Below are positions 22,704 to 32,083 of a stretch of 64,000 nucleotides of DNA, piece after piece. This DNA is from Bacteroidaceae bacterium (lineage in GTDB: Bacteria; Bacteroidota; Bacteroidia; Bacteroidales; Bacteroidaceae), in contig JAFXNA010000024.1 in the NCBI GenBank assembly GCA_017529865.1, positions 62,001 to 126,000 of the forward strand, read 5' to 3'. The notes under the pieces were generated by a model. That model ran no database searches. It saw nothing but the letters and a program-made list of their open reading frames with translations, and had not been told where the DNA came from. Position numbers and translations under genes: made by a program. Numbering within the stretch: the first letter of the stretch is position 1; the number at the start of each line of letters is the position of its first letter.

Positions 22704-24056
22704 ATGAGTATAATGAGAATATATATTTCAGTCATATCGTTTGCTATCACTTGCCTCGCACTGGTGCTCGTCAGTTCGTGTATAAAAGACGAAGAAGAGG
22801 CGCATACTCCAACCTGTGCGATTACATCGATGTCGGTAAACGATATTACTTCTTACCTGACAACAAAAGCATCGGACGGAACCGATAGCATCTATACCCG
22901 CACCATCAGCGGAAAAACTATCAAATTTAACATCGATCAAGTGAACGGTCGAATCTATTCGATCGACTCACTGCCAAGTTGGACAAACCTCAAAAGAGTG
23001 GTAGCTTCGTTTAGCTACTCAGGAGAGCTCTATGCCAAGTGGGCTGGCGATGGCAATTACTATCCAATTAGTAATGGGAAAGACTCGTTAGATTTTTCTA
23101 CTCCATTGGATTTGCTCGTTGTAGCCTCAGACGGTATTTCAACCAAGCACTACACTGCAGTAATCTATCGCTACACGGCCAATGCAGACTCAATGCTGTG
23201 GTCCGAACCTATCACCCTTAATATCCAACCGACATCTACCCCAAAACTCATCGCAGAAGGCTCCGACCTCTACATCTTCGCAGAACGCAATGGTATACCA
23301 TTCGTGAGTCGCGACACAAAAGATAGTGACGCCTGGGCTATTGTCCCTGAGATGACGACCACTGCTACCCATCTCGATTGTCAGTCTGTACAATACTTCC
23401 AAGGAAGTTTCTATACACTCGACACCGACGGCACCATCTATGCATCGGCTAATGGTACGACATGGAATGCGGCATCAACCCAGAAGGTTCAGCGATTGCT
23501 GGCAGCCGACCGATATTATCTCTATGCCTTCGACGGCACACAGATTCTTGCAACTACCGACCTGAACACTTGGGCAACGAACGGCATGCGCTACATGAAC
23601 TTGCTACCCGATCAGTATATCTCATCAGCATCATACAACACCCGCACCAACGACAATCTGCAAGTCGATATCTTGGCAGGTGTAAGCAGCCAACAAACCA
23701 ACCACGCAGTTGTGTGGTATAAGATTGCGGCCAAAGAGCAAGCAAGTAATCAGCAGTGGGATTGCATCACCGTATCTGCCAATAATCCATATCCACTGCC
23801 TGTCCTCCAAAACCTCACTATCTTCCATTATAACGATGCGCTCTATGCATTGGGCGGCGACAACAAACGGTTCTATAAGTCCGAGGACAATGGCATCACT
23901 TGGAAAGAAATGACCGAATACCAGTTCCCTCCCGTAGCGCTCATACCCAACAAGCCTGTCAGTGTCGCTGTCAGCGGTGAACATGTTATTATGATTCAAA
24001 CGAACAATGAGGGGAGTGTAACGATGTGGAAAGGCAAAATCAATAAGCTGAAATGA
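22704..24056 (+). CDS. DUF6242 lipoprotein
   Basis: The 450-residue product has a lipoprotein signal ending VLVSSC. Starts at 22704 or 22713 (MRIYIS) are equally possible. The N-terminal third is a beta-sandwich-like DUF6242 segment (ITSMSVNDITSYLTTKASDG). The rest looks like a beta-propeller with repeated short blades such as ATTDLNTWATNGM and YKSEDNGITWKEMTEY. The family is confined to Bacteroidetes and its role is unknown. Its last four bases overlap the start of the DUF6089 barrel gene, so the two proteins are coupled and may act together at the outer membrane. Confidence 0.8.
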   Translation: MSIMRIYISVISFAITCLALVLVSSCIKDEEEAHTPTCAITSMSVNDITSYLTTKASDGTDSIYTRTISGKTIKFNIDQVNGRIYSIDSLPSWTNLKRVVASFSYSGELYAKWAGDGNYYPISNGKDSLDFSTPLDLLVVASDGISTKHYTAVIYRYTANADSMLWSEPITLNIQPTSTPKLIAEGSDLYIFAERNGIPFVSRDTKDSDAWAIVPEMTTTATHLDCQSVQYFQGSFYTLDTDGTIYASANGTTWNAASTQKVQRLLAADRYYLYAFDGTQILATTDLNTWATNGMRYMNLLPDQYISSASYNTRTNDNLQVDILAGVSSQQTNHAVVWYKIAAKEQASNQQWDCITVSANNPYPLPVLQNLTIFHYNDALYALGGDNKRFYKSEDNGITWKEMTEYQFPPVALIPNKPVSVAVSGEHVIMIQTNNEGSVTMWKGKINKLK

Positions 24057-24718
24057 GGTTACGCAAGTTCATATTGACGCTGGTATGGGTGTTTACCACC
24101 ATCGGGCTGCATGCACAGGAACTCGAATACAAATACGAGCTTGGCGGCATGCTCGGCACAGGCTTCTATATGGGCGATGCCAACTACTCATCACTTTATA
24201 AGAAGAGTCAGCTGGCTGGTGGATTGCTATTCCGCTACAACATTAACCCCCGCATGGCGCTAAAGTTCGATCTCATATACAGCGGTATCGCAGGCAATGC
24301 GCTGGAGTTAAAGAACAAATATCCTAACGTGACAGGACAGGAATGGGACTTCAAGAAATCAGTCTTCGACCTTGGCTGTCAATACGAACTCCACTTCTGT
24401 GGCTACGGCATAGGTAGTGGTTATAAAGGACATAAACGACTCGCTCCCTACATCCAGATGGGATTAGGATTCACTTACGGCAACAAGACCGTCACAATGA
24501 ACATCCCAATAGGATTTGGAGTGAAATACAAACTGAAAGAAAGAGTCAACATTGGTATGGATTGGTGCATGCACTTCAGCATGAGCGACAAATTGGATGG
24601 GATCAGCGACCCCTACTCCATCAAGAGCGGTTTCCTGAAGAACAAAGACTCCTATTGCCTCACCAAAGTATACCTGTCATTTGACTTGGGTCCGAGATAC
24701 AGAGAATGTAATAATTAA
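24053..24718 (+). CDS. DUF6089 outer-membrane beta-barrel protein
   Basis: The 221-residue product has a signal peptide ending in LHAQ. The body is a small beta-barrel with alternating aromatic and glycine strands: YKYELGGMLGTGFYMGDANY, GGLLFRYNINPRMALKFDLI, and a last strand ending FDLGPRYRECNN. These match the DUF6089 pattern. It would sit in the outer membrane. Start and previous stop share ATGA. Its place just before uppS and bamA suggests a role in envelope assembly, which is inference. Confidence 0.85.
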   Translation: MRLRKFILTLVWVFTTIGLHAQELEYKYELGGMLGTGFYMGDANYSSLYKKSQLAGGLLFRYNINPRMALKFDLIYSGIAGNALELKNKYPNVTGQEWDFKKSVFDLGCQYELHFCGYGIGSGYKGHKRLAPYIQMGLGFTYGNKTVTMNIPIGFGVKYKLKERVNIGMDWCMHFSMSDKLDGISDPYSIKSGFLKNKDSYCLTKVYLSFDLGPRYRECNN

Positions 24719-24733
24719 TAGAACGAAACATAT

Positions 24734-25477
24734 ATGTCAGTCCAGTTAGATCGCAACAGAATACCGCGCCACATCGCCATCATTATGGACGGTAACGGCA
24801 GATGGGCAAAAGCCCGCGGGCAAGAGCGCACCGTTGGTCATCAGCAAGGTGCACAGCAAGTCCATGAAATCATGGAAGAGGCTGTACGTCTGGGTGTTGA
24901 CTACCTTACACTCTACACGTTTTCCACAGAAAACTGGAACCGCCCAAAAGAAGAGATTACTGCCCTTATGGCATTGCTGTTGCAACATCTTGACGAAGAC
25001 ACGTTCATGAAGAACAATGCCCGATTCAAAGTGATTGGTGATGTTCACCGTCTCTCACAAATCGTACAAGATGCAGTAGCACATCTGGAGGAGATAACAA
25101 AGAACAACACCAACACCTGCATGGTCGTGGCCTTGAGTTACTCATCGAAATGGGAGTTAACCAAAGCCATGAAGGATATTGCAGCCGAGGTAGAACAAGG
25201 AAAACTGAAAAGTACTGACATTACAGAAGAAACCATCAATCAACATCTGGAAACCAAGGGTATGCCAGAACCCGAATTAATGATACGTACTGGAGGTGAA
25301 CTACGTCTCAGCAATTACCTGCTGTGGCAGTGTGCCTATTCAGAGTTCTATTTCACAGATGTGTATTGGCCAGATTTTACCATCGAGGAATTCCATAAAG
25401 CGATTGCTGATTATCAGGGACGTCAAAGACGCTATGGAAAGACTGGTGACCAAATAGTTGAAGAAACGAACAAGTAA
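24734..25477 (+). CDS. uppS: Isoprenyl transferase (undecaprenyl diphosphate synthase)
   Basis: The 247-residue cis-prenyltransferase extends farnesyl diphosphate to the C55 lipid carrier for peptidoglycan and O-antigen synthesis. [16 protein letters not shown] contains the catalytic Asp19, and [12 protein letters not shown] follows. [15 protein letters not shown] and the substrate-binding [19 protein letters not shown] are both present. Length is normal. It is followed after 4 bases by bamA. Confidence 0.97.
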   Translation: MSVQLDRNRIPRHIAIIMDGNGRWAKARGQERTVGHQQGAQQVHEIMEEAVRLGVDYLTLYTFSTENWNRPKEEITALMALLLQHLDEDTFMKNNARFKVIGDVHRLSQIVQDAVAHLEEITKNNTNTCMVVALSYSSKWELTKAMKDIAAEVEQGKLKSTDITEETINQHLETKGMPEPELMIRTGGELRLSNYLLWQCAYSEFYFTDVYWPDFTIEEFHKAIADYQGRQRRYGKTGDQIVEETNK

Positions 25478-25481
25478 GAGG

Positions 25482-28130
25482 ATGAAATCATTGATATACA
25501 TAAGAAGTCTCATCGTGGCGTGCCTCTTTATTGGCCTTGGTAATAGCATGATGGCGCAAGACAAGCCAACCATCATCTATGGACAAGCCCATAACTATGC
25601 CATTGGCGGCATTTCGGTAGAAGTCACCAACGAAGGAGCACAAAAATACGAAGACTATATTCTGATTGCTATTTCCGGATTGACCGTCGGAGAACGTATC
25701 ACCGTGCCTGGTGATGATATCACCGATGCTGTTAAGCGCTATTGGAAACATGGTCTGTTCTCAGATGTACGAATTGAAGCTACTGAGGTTCGCGACGATA
25801 GTATATTCCTCAATATCCGACTCAGCATCCGACCCAAGGTATCTGAAGTGAATATTAACGGTGTGAAAAAGAACGAGCGCGACGACTTGGCAGACAAAAT
25901 TGGTATCGTAAAAGGTAACCAAATCAGTCCGAATATGATTGACCGTGCTAAGATTGTTATCCAACGATACTTCGAAGAAAAAGGATTCAAGAATGCAGAA
26001 GTTGAAATCGTGCAGAAAGACGACATCGCACATAATGACCAGCTGATTGTTGACGTAAATATCAACAAGAACGAGAAAGTCAAGATTAACAAAATCTATA
26101 TCACAGGTAACGAACATATCGCTCGCAAGAAATTCACAGGAAACTTCTTCTCTGGAGGTCTGCTGAAAAAGACCAACGAGAAAGGATTCAAGAGTTTCCT
26201 AAAAGCAAAGAAATTCATTGCAGAAAAGTATGAAGAAGATAAAGAGCGTGTGATTGAGAAATACAACGAATTGGGTTACCGTGATGCTATCATCGAATCA
26301 GACAGTGTTGTCGATTTAGGTAACAATACCGTTGACATCTACCTCAACATTTACGAAGGACAAAAGTATTACCTACGTAATGTAAGTTGGGTAGGAAACA
26401 CTATCTACAATTCAGCAGCCATGTCTGAAGCATTAGGTATGAAGCGTGGAGATGTCTACAACCAAAAGAAACTGACTGAACGCCTCAACAGCGATGATAC
26501 CTCCATCGGTAATCAGTACTATAATCATGGTTACGTCTTCAGCCGCGTCTTGCCAAAAGAAGAGGAGATTGACGGTGACTCAATCGATTTGGTTATCTAT
26601 GTAACTGAAGGTAAACAAGCAACCATTAATAAGATTCAAATCTATGGAAACGAGAAGGTGTACGAAGAAGTCGTACGTCGTGAATTGAAACTGAAACCTG
26701 GTGATTTGTTTACAATGGATGCCTTCAAGACTACTGCACAAGAGATTGCGCAGATGGGGCATTTCGATCCCGAAGCGCTCGATCCCAACAAATGGATTAA
26801 GGCAGACGAACAGAACGGAACCCTTGACCTCAGTATCGGACTGACACCAAAGCCAAGCGATCAGGTTGAGTTCTCATTGGGTTGGGGTCAGACAGGTGTC
26901 ATTGGTCGTGCCGGACTGAAATTCTCAAACTTCTCTATGCAGAACCTTTTTGGCAAGAACAAGAACCGTCGTGGTATCCTGCCTCAGGGTCATGGACAGC
27001 AGTTTGAGCTCAGTGCATCAACCAATGGTAGTTATTATCAGTCTTATAGCGTTTCGTTTTCTGATCCTTGGTTCGGAGGCAAACGTCCTACCCGTTTGTC
27101 GGTATCTGCATTCTATTCGAAGCAGACCGACGTGAATAGCAGCTATTATAACAGCAGCTACTACAACTCATATTATTCGATGTTGTACGGATACGGCAAC
27201 TATAACAACTCATATTACAACAACTACTCATCATACTACGACCCAGACAAGTATATCCAGTTGTTCGGATTGTCATTAGGATGGGGAAAACGTTTGAACT
27301 GGCCTGACAATAATTTCTATCTGAACGCATCATTGTCGTACACACGTTATATGCTGAAAGATTGGGAATACTTCCTGATTTCGAATGGTAATTGTAACAA
27401 TATCAACCTGACGCTGCAGTTGATTCGCTCGTCAATCGGAGCAACATTCTTCCCACGTCATGGTTCTGAAATATCCTTGTCAGTCAGTGCTACGCCACCA
27501 TACTCACTTTGGGACGGAACCGACTACAGCCAGTTAGCATCTTCAGCCAGCGATGCAAGTTACCAGCGTGACCTCCAGAAGAAATACCGCTGGATTGAAT
27601 ACCATAAATGGAAGTTCAATTCCAAAGTCTATATTCCCCTTTCAAGTGCCAAGAAGAGTTTTGTGCTGATGGCACGTATGGATGCAGGATTCCTTGGACA
27701 TTACAATAAGGACAAGCGCTCACCATTCGAAACCTTCTACGTAGGAGGTGACGGCATGTCGGGCTACTCAACAAGTTATTACTCTGAAACCATTGCTCTG
27801 CGTGGTTATGAAAATGGAGCATTTACTCCGAGCGTAGGAACCGAAGGTTATGCATATACTCGTATGACGATGGAACTCCGCTATCCATTGCTGCTCGAAG
27901 GTTCCACCAACATCTATGCATTGGCATTCCTCGAAGGTGGTAATGCATGGAATGACATCCGCAAGTTCAATCCGTTCGATATGAAACGCTCAGCAGGAGT
28001 CGGAGTCCGTCTCTTCCTCCCGATGGTTGGTCTGATGGGTATTGACTATGCATACGGATTCGACAAGGCATTTGGTTCATCAACCTACGGTGGTGGACAT
28101 TTCCACTTCGTACTGGGACAAGAATTCTAA
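25482..28130 (+). CDS. bamA: Outer membrane protein assembly factor BamA
   Basis: The start is placed at ATG 25482 (MKSLIYIRSLIVACLFIGLG), because the upstream in-frame start at 25458 lies within uppS. A signal peptide ends at MMAQ. Several POTRA domains follow over residues about 30-430 (VSEVNINGVKKNERDDLADK, KINKIYITGNEHIARKKF, INKIQIYGNEKVYEEVVRRE), then a 16-strand Omp85 barrel ending in FHFVLGQEF with a terminal Phe. It inserts beta-barrel proteins into the outer membrane. A Tyr/Asn/Ser-rich stretch encoded near 27135-27245 (NSSYYNSSYYNSYYS, NSYYNNYSSYYD) sits in the barrel, probably in an external loop. Confidence 0.97.
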   Translation: MKSLIYIRSLIVACLFIGLGNSMMAQDKPTIIYGQAHNYAIGGISVEVTNEGAQKYEDYILIAISGLTVGERITVPGDDITDAVKRYWKHGLFSDVRIEATEVRDDSIFLNIRLSIRPKVSEVNINGVKKNERDDLADKIGIVKGNQISPNMIDRAKIVIQRYFEEKGFKNAEVEIVQKDDIAHNDQLIVDVNINKNEKVKINKIYITGNEHIARKKFTGNFFSGGLLKKTNEKGFKSFLKAKKFIAEKYEEDKERVIEKYNELGYRDAIIESDSVVDLGNNTVDIYLNIYEGQKYYLRNVSWVGNTIYNSAAMSEALGMKRGDVYNQKKLTERLNSDDTSIGNQYYNHGYVFSRVLPKEEEIDGDSIDLVIYVTEGKQATINKIQIYGNEKVYEEVVRRELKLKPGDLFTMDAFKTTAQEIAQMGHFDPEALDPNKWIKADEQNGTLDLSIGLTPKPSDQVEFSLGWGQTGVIGRAGLKFSNFSMQNLFGKNKNRRGILPQGHGQQFELSASTNGSYYQSYSVSFSDPWFGGKRPTRLSVSAFYSKQTDVNSSYYNSSYYNSYYSMLYGYGNYNNSYYNNYSSYYDPDKYIQLFGLSLGWGKRLNWPDNNFYLNASLSYTRYMLKDWEYFLISNGNCNNINLTLQLIRSSIGATFFPRHGSEISLSVSATPPYSLWDGTDYSQLASSASDASYQRDLQKKYRWIEYHKWKFNSKVYIPLSSAKKSFVLMARMDAGFLGHYNKDKRSPFETFYVGGDGMSGYSTSYYSETIALRGYENGAFTPSVGTEGYAYTRMTMELRYPLLLEGSTNIYALAFLEGGNAWNDIRKFNPFDMKRSAGVGVRLFLPMVGLMGIDYAYGFDKAFGSSTYGGGHFHFVLGQEF

Positions 28131-28160
28131 TTTTGTATCACAACATAAAGATTCAGGTAT

Positions 28161-28670
28161 ATGAAGAAACTACTCATCATCGCACTCATAGCACTACCAA
28201 TGAGTGTATTTGCGCAAAAGTTTGCGCTGGTCGACATGGAATACATTCTCAAGAATGTGCCTGCATACGAACGTGCTAACGAGCAGCTGAACCAGATTTC
28301 AAAAAAATGGGAAGGCGAAGTAGAGGCTATACTGACAGAAGTTGAGACAATGTACAAGAAATATCAGTCGGAATCAGTATTCCTTTCTGATGCTCAGAAG
28401 CAGAAAACTGAAGAAGCCATCATGTCAAAAGAGAAAGAGGCAAGCGACTTGAAGAAGAAGTACTTTGGCAGCGAAGGCGAATTGTTCAAGAAACGTCAAA
28501 GCCTGATGGCACCAATCCAAGACGAAATCTATAACGCAGTACGCGACATCAGCGACCAGAAAGGCTATCAGCTGATTCTCGACCGTGCTTCGGGCGGCAG
28601 CATCATTTATGCATCTCCTAAGATCGACATCAGCGACGAAGTGCTGCAGAAACTCGGTTATTCAAACTAA
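28161..28670 (+). CDS. OmpH/Skp family periplasmic chaperone, copy 1
   Basis: The 169-residue product has signal peptide MKKLLIIALIALPMSVFAQ. A Skp-like body follows: FALVDMEYILKNVPAYERAN, then a long helical coiled-coil arm rich in Lys and Glu, and a conserved end KGYQLILDRASGGSIIYASP. Skp holds unfolded outer-membrane proteins on their way to BamA, and the gene lies 30 bases after bamA. The second copy at 28782 has almost the same signal peptide. Confidence 0.92.
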   Translation: MKKLLIIALIALPMSVFAQKFALVDMEYILKNVPAYERANEQLNQISKKWEGEVEAILTEVETMYKKYQSESVFLSDAQKQKTEEAIMSKEKEASDLKKKYFGSEGELFKKRQSLMAPIQDEIYNAVRDISDQKGYQLILDRASGGSIIYASPKIDISDEVLQKLGYSN

Positions 28671-28675
28671 AAAGT

Positions 28676-28760
28676 GAAAAATGCGATTAAGCCGAACATA
28701 ATGTCAAGCTTGCTTGAACATTATTGAGGCGTAGCATTTTGCGCGAAGCGAAATATTCAT
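28676..28760 (+). repeat. Structured element between the two skp genes
   Basis: Flanks GAAAAATGCGATTAAGCCGA (from 28676) and GAGGCGTAGCATTTTGCGCG (from 28726) surround an inner hairpin ATAATGTCAAGC (28698-28709) with GCTTGAACATTAT (28712-28724). A second element with the same flanks but a different inner hairpin lies at 60305-60389, upstream of dut. It could be a structured leader, an attenuator or a mobile repeat. Confidence 0.65.
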
Positions 28761-28781
28761 CAATTAAATTAATAACGAAAA

Positions 28782-29279
28782 ATGAAAAAACTAATTATTC
28801 TCGCACTCATCGCACTGCCTATGAGTGTATTTGCACAGAAATTTGCTCACGTAAACTCAGCAGTTATCATAAATGCGATGCCTGAATACACGAAGGCACA
28901 GACTGAGCTTCAGACCCTTGCAAAACAGTATGACGACGAATTCAAGCGTATGCAAGACGAATTCAGGACAAAATATGAAGACTACCAGAAGAACGGCGAG
29001 TCACTGCCTGAAACCATGAAGCAGCGTCGTGTACAGGAGTTGCAGGATTTGGATAAACGTCTCACCGAGTACCAGCAGACTGCTGAACAAGATCTTGCAC
29101 AGCAGGAGCGTACCAAACTGAACGAAATCTCCGAGAAAGTCGGCAATGCTATCAAGGAAGTCGGCACCGCAGGCGGATACATCTACGTGATGGATGTGAC
29201 AAGCGGCATTCCTTTCATCAACGAAACGCTCAGCACAGATGTGACAGACCAAGTCAAAGCAAAACTCGGTATCAAGTAA
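28782..29279 (+). CDS. OmpH/Skp family periplasmic chaperone, copy 2
   Basis: The 165-residue product has signal peptide MKKLIILALIALPMSVFAQ. The body FAHVNSAVIINAMPEYTKAQ, a coiled-coil arm and the end GGYIYVMDVTSGIPFINETL fit the family. It is a divergent tandem duplicate of 28161-28670: the signal peptides are nearly identical while the mature parts differ. Two adjacent Skp copies behind bamA are usual in Bacteroidales. A hairpin with a T-rich tail follows. Confidence 0.92.
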   Translation: MKKLIILALIALPMSVFAQKFAHVNSAVIINAMPEYTKAQTELQTLAKQYDDEFKRMQDEFRTKYEDYQKNGESLPETMKQRRVQELQDLDKRLTEYQQTAEQDLAQQERTKLNEISEKVGNAIKEVGTAGGYIYVMDVTSGIPFINETLSTDVTDQVKAKLGIK

Positions 29280-29305
29280 AAGAACCGATATTTACAGTAT
29301 CTCTA

Positions 29306-29354
29306 CGCAGCCGGCTCATTTTGCACGAAGTGAATCGGTTGCGTTTTCCTTTTT
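29306..29354 (+). terminator. Terminator after skp copy 2
   Basis: CGCAGCCG (29306-29313) pairs with CGGTTGCG (29336-29343) with one wobble, followed by TTTTCCTTTTTT. An outer pair AACCGAT/ATCGGTT overlaps it. Confidence 0.6.
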
Positions 29355-29379
29355 TGGGGTATCTTTTGCCTTCCCACCA

Positions 29380-29560
29380 ACAACCTTTTTGTATTTAGGC
29401 TGAATACACCTTGTATTTAACGTAAAAACTCACTGTATTCTACGCTCAAACGTTCCGCATTTAGCCTAAATAAGCAAAGGCGGTGCAGGGGGCGAAAATT
29501 GTTTCCCTTAAGGGTAACAAAATTTCCCCTTAATGGGGGAACAATTGTTCCTCTTAAGGC
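29380..29560. repeat. Large intergenic repeat, copy A
   Basis: The gap 29280-29672 has no gene. It contains GTATTTAGGCTGAATAC-like palindromic units and a 25-base block (29446-29470) that recurs exactly, in reverse orientation, at 45339-45363. It then has GGTAACAAAATTTCCC (29513-29528), which recurs at 45600-45615 in direct orientation, within CTTAAGGG/CCCTTAAG-type arms around 29505-29560. Confidence 0.7.
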
Positions 29561-29588
29561 TTTTTATTCATACTTTTCCCATCAATTC

Positions 29589-29620
29589 TTTGGTGAATTC
29601 AAAAAAACAATGTATATTTG
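29589..29620 (+). promoter_or_regulatory. Consensus promoter of the DKNYY gene, shares spacer with bcp
   Basis: TTTG at 29589-29592, a 20-base spacer and TATATTTG at 29613-29620. TTTGGTGAATTCAAA at 29589-29603 is identical to the start of the bcp promoter. Confidence 0.8.
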
Positions 29621-29672
29621 CAAGTGAATCTTTGTTCATTGAAATCAAAACTAATTGATCATCCTTTAGAGT

Positions 29673-30851
29673 ATGAAGAAAAGTATCACAATTCTGCAAT
29701 TGCTTTTTATTGTTATGACATTATTCACGGCTTGTAATAAAAGTGGCTATAGGAATGACGGTAAGCTAGTGACATGGCAAAGTGAGTATGACAGTATTGC
29801 CGTAAAGGATGCTGATCCCAAAACTTTTAAGGTCATTGGCTGGGTATATGGAAAAGATGCTAACCATGTTTTTTTTGCAGGGCGTATTGTGCAAGATGCA
29901 GATGTTGCCACATTCGAATATATAGAGCGTCGCTATGCTAAAGATGCCTTTCATGTATTTCACTGTGATTCTATCATGCATGGAGCCGATCCTAAAACCT
30001 TTAAGGTACATGCTGATTTACTGACAGAAGATGCTAACGATTTTTATTGGAATGGTGAACCTATACATGTGGCAGATAAGGCTACGTTTGTTGTATTATC
30101 TGATAGCCCAGAATTCATTGACTTTGCGAACTGGGGCAAAGACAAATATAACGGTTATTGTTTCCATTATTCTGGGGCAACTACAATACCCAATATTGAT
30201 TACGAGAGTTTTCATCGCATAATACCTTCTAACTCATTAAATGAAGAACACTACGCAGCCGACAAGTTTAGGGTTTATTTTCATGCAGATGTTGTTGAGG
30301 GAGCGGATCCAGAAACGTTTCAGTTAGTTACAGATGATATTGGAAAAGATAAACATCATGTGTACTACAAAGGTAAGACCACCAATGTTCAAGATTATAA
30401 TAAATTGACGAAGATTGGAAACCACTTCTACACGGATAGTGAGCACCTCTTTACCTGGGAATTAAAAGACGTTAACGATGCAGACCCAAGAACGTTTAGG
30501 GCATTAGATACTATTAGTATGTACCCTGAGTGGTATGCTGACAAGTACCATGTATTTTGGTTGGAACATATAGTGAAAGAAGCTGACGTTTCCACATTTC
30601 AACCGCTATATAGCTACTCATACAAAGACGAGCAGAAAGTACAGAATCAATATCCAGATGACAATTACGGCAAGGATGCCCACCATGTATTCTATAGAGA
30701 CTCACTTATCAAGGGTGCAGATCCTGCCACTTTCGAAAAGGTTATAATTGACGATACAACATGGACTGTATCCGATAAGTATCGTAGCTATGAAGATCCA
30801 AGTATGTTGGAGCTACGAGAAGCCCTAAGAGGAATCTCAGTCTCGCAATGA
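29673..30851 (+). CDS. DKNYY-repeat lipoprotein
   Basis: The 392-residue product has signal MKKSITILQLLFIVMTLFTAC with lipobox FTAC. The mature part is a chain of about eight repeats of some 35-45 residues with the pattern ADPKTFKVIG...YGKDANHVFFAG, ADPETFQLVTDDIGKDKHHV and so on, typical of DKNYY proteins. The family forms beta repeat solenoids and is common in host-associated bacteria; its role is unknown. The gene is AT-richer than its neighbours. It has its own promoter. Confidence 0.88.
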   Translation: MKKSITILQLLFIVMTLFTACNKSGYRNDGKLVTWQSEYDSIAVKDADPKTFKVIGWVYGKDANHVFFAGRIVQDADVATFEYIERRYAKDAFHVFHCDSIMHGADPKTFKVHADLLTEDANDFYWNGEPIHVADKATFVVLSDSPEFIDFANWGKDKYNGYCFHYSGATTIPNIDYESFHRIIPSNSLNEEHYAADKFRVYFHADVVEGADPETFQLVTDDIGKDKHHVYYKGKTTNVQDYNKLTKIGNHFYTDSEHLFTWELKDVNDADPRTFRALDTISMYPEWYADKYHVFWLEHIVKEADVSTFQPLYSYSYKDEQKVQNQYPDDNYGKDAHHVFYRDSLIKGADPATFEKVIIDDTTWTVSDKYRSYEDPSMLELREALRGISVSQ

Positions 30852-30910
30852 TTCATTAAAAGTTTCTGTTAGAAAGATGAATTCTGCTTTTTTTGCTATT
30901 CGTGTTCAAG

Positions 30911-30950
30911 AAAAAAGAGAGTATGTCAGTATCATTGACACACTCTCTTT
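30911..30950. terminator. Bidirectional terminator between DKNYY and HIT genes
   Basis: AAAGAGAGTATGTCA (30914-30928) pairs with TGACACACTCTCTTT (30936-30950) with one mismatch around a 7-base loop. The minus-strand tail is TTTTTT, so it mainly ends the greA-HIT transcript. Confidence 0.88.
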
Positions 30951-30970
30951 ATGAATAACAGAATGCAGAA

Positions 30971-31372
30971 TTACAGTTTCTTAAACTCTGCATAGATGGC
31001 ATCGGCCGCTGCTTGCATCTCTTCTGCAGGGAAACTCTTCTTAGGATTGCTGAACAGCATATCCTTCTCAGACTGCATCGGAATGAGGTGGATATGAGCA
31101 TGAGGTACCTCAAGACCGAGAACAGCTTCACCTACCTTCACACATGGGAAGGCGGTCTTGATAGCCTGCGCTACCTTCTTGGCGAACACTTGGAAACGAG
31201 CAATCTCATTGTCTTCCATATCGAAGATATAGTCTACCTCGCGACGAGGAATGCAAAGGGTATGTCCCTTTACCAGCGGATTGATATCGAGGAAAGCATA
31301 AAACTCCTCATTCTCAGCACATTTGTAGCTGGGAATCTCACCGTTTGCAATCTTTGTAAAAATCGTAGCCAT
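30971..31372 (-). CDS. HIT family nucleotide-binding protein
   Basis: The start is at ATG 31372 (MATIFTKIANGEIPSYKCAE), the family's usual beginning; upstream in-frame codons belong to the gap after greA. The 133-residue cytoplasmic protein has the histidine triad HAHIHLIP at residues 91-98 and AFLDINPLVKGHTLCIPRRE before it. HIT hydrolases cleave phosphoramidates such as AMP-lysine. It is 19 bases downstream of greA and is co-transcribed with it. Confidence 0.95.
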   Translation of the reverse strand: MATIFTKIANGEIPSYKCAENEEFYAFLDINPLVKGHTLCIPRREVDYIFDMEDNEIARFQVFAKKVAQAIKTAFPCVKVGEAVLGLEVPHAHIHLIPMQSEKDMLFSNPKKSFPAEEMQAAADAIYAEFKKL

Positions 31373-31391
31373 AGTGGATCGGTCGAATGGG

Positions 31392-31856
31392 TTAGACAGA
31401 AATGTTGAGAATCTCCAATTCAATCACGCCCTGAGGGATTGTGATTGTAGCGACATCGCCCACTTTCTTGCCAAGCAGACCCTGAGCAATCGGAGTTGCA
31501 ACAGAGATCTTGCCTTCGCTGAGGTTGGCCTCACTTTCGCTGACCAGTGTGTAAGTCATCACCATACCGGTTCTGACGTTCTTCATTTCTACTTTAGAGA
31601 GAATCTGAACCACATCGGTCTGCACCTTTGATGTATCAATAATCTTTGCATCAGCCAAAAGCGCCTTCAGTTCGGCAATCTTTGTTTCAAGTTTGCCCTG
31701 AGCCTCTTTTGCTGCATCGTATTCTGCATTTTCAGAGAGGTCGCCCTTCTCACGTGCCTCTTGAATCTGACGTATCACTTCTGGACGTTCTACTTCTTCC
31801 AGCTGTTTGATTTCGGCTCTGATTTTATCATAGCCTTCCTGTGACATATAAGCCAT
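31392..31856 (-). CDS. greA: Transcription elongation factor GreA
   Basis: The 154-residue product has the N-terminal coiled coil (MAYMSQEGYDKIRAEIKQLE, REKGDLSENAEYDAAKEAQG) with the acidic tip residues Asp and Glu of GDLSENAEYD. The C-terminal FKBP-like domain includes VSESEANLSEGKISVATPIA and GLLGKKVGDVATI. GreA restarts backtracked RNA polymerase by stimulating transcript cleavage. The promoter TACCTTTG lies about 110 bases upstream. Confidence 0.97.
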   Translation of the reverse strand: MAYMSQEGYDKIRAEIKQLEEVERPEVIRQIQEAREKGDLSENAEYDAAKEAQGKLETKIAELKALLADAKIIDTSKVQTDVVQILSKVEMKNVRTGMVMTYTLVSESEANLSEGKISVATPIAQGLLGKKVGDVATITIPQGVIELEILNISV

Positions 31857-31967
31857 ATTCCTTAATTGTTTTAATCGTTCTTTAGTTCTTAGTTATTGTT
31901 TGCGCAGAAAAATAATAAGAATTCCAACACTGAAGCATTGGAACCCTCTCATTTTCTTTTTGCGCTG

Positions 31968-32017
31968 CAAAGGTACGAATAATTTACCATTTAACCATTT
32001 ACTATTTACTATTTTTT
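31968..32017 (-). promoter_or_regulatory. greA promoter with adjacent 7-base-period array
   Basis: CAAAGGTA at 31968-31975 is TACCTTTG on the minus strand. From 31982 the plus strand reads ATTTACC, ATTTAACC, ATTTACT, ATTTACT and a T run: unit lengths 7, 8, 7, 7, as at 4451-4490. The array therefore occupies the -33 region of this promoter too. Confidence 0.7.
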
Positions 32018-32083
32018 TCAAATTGGCTGTTTTTTCGTACCATTTACTTCTGTTTCAGACGTTTTTGCTATCAATAATAATGG

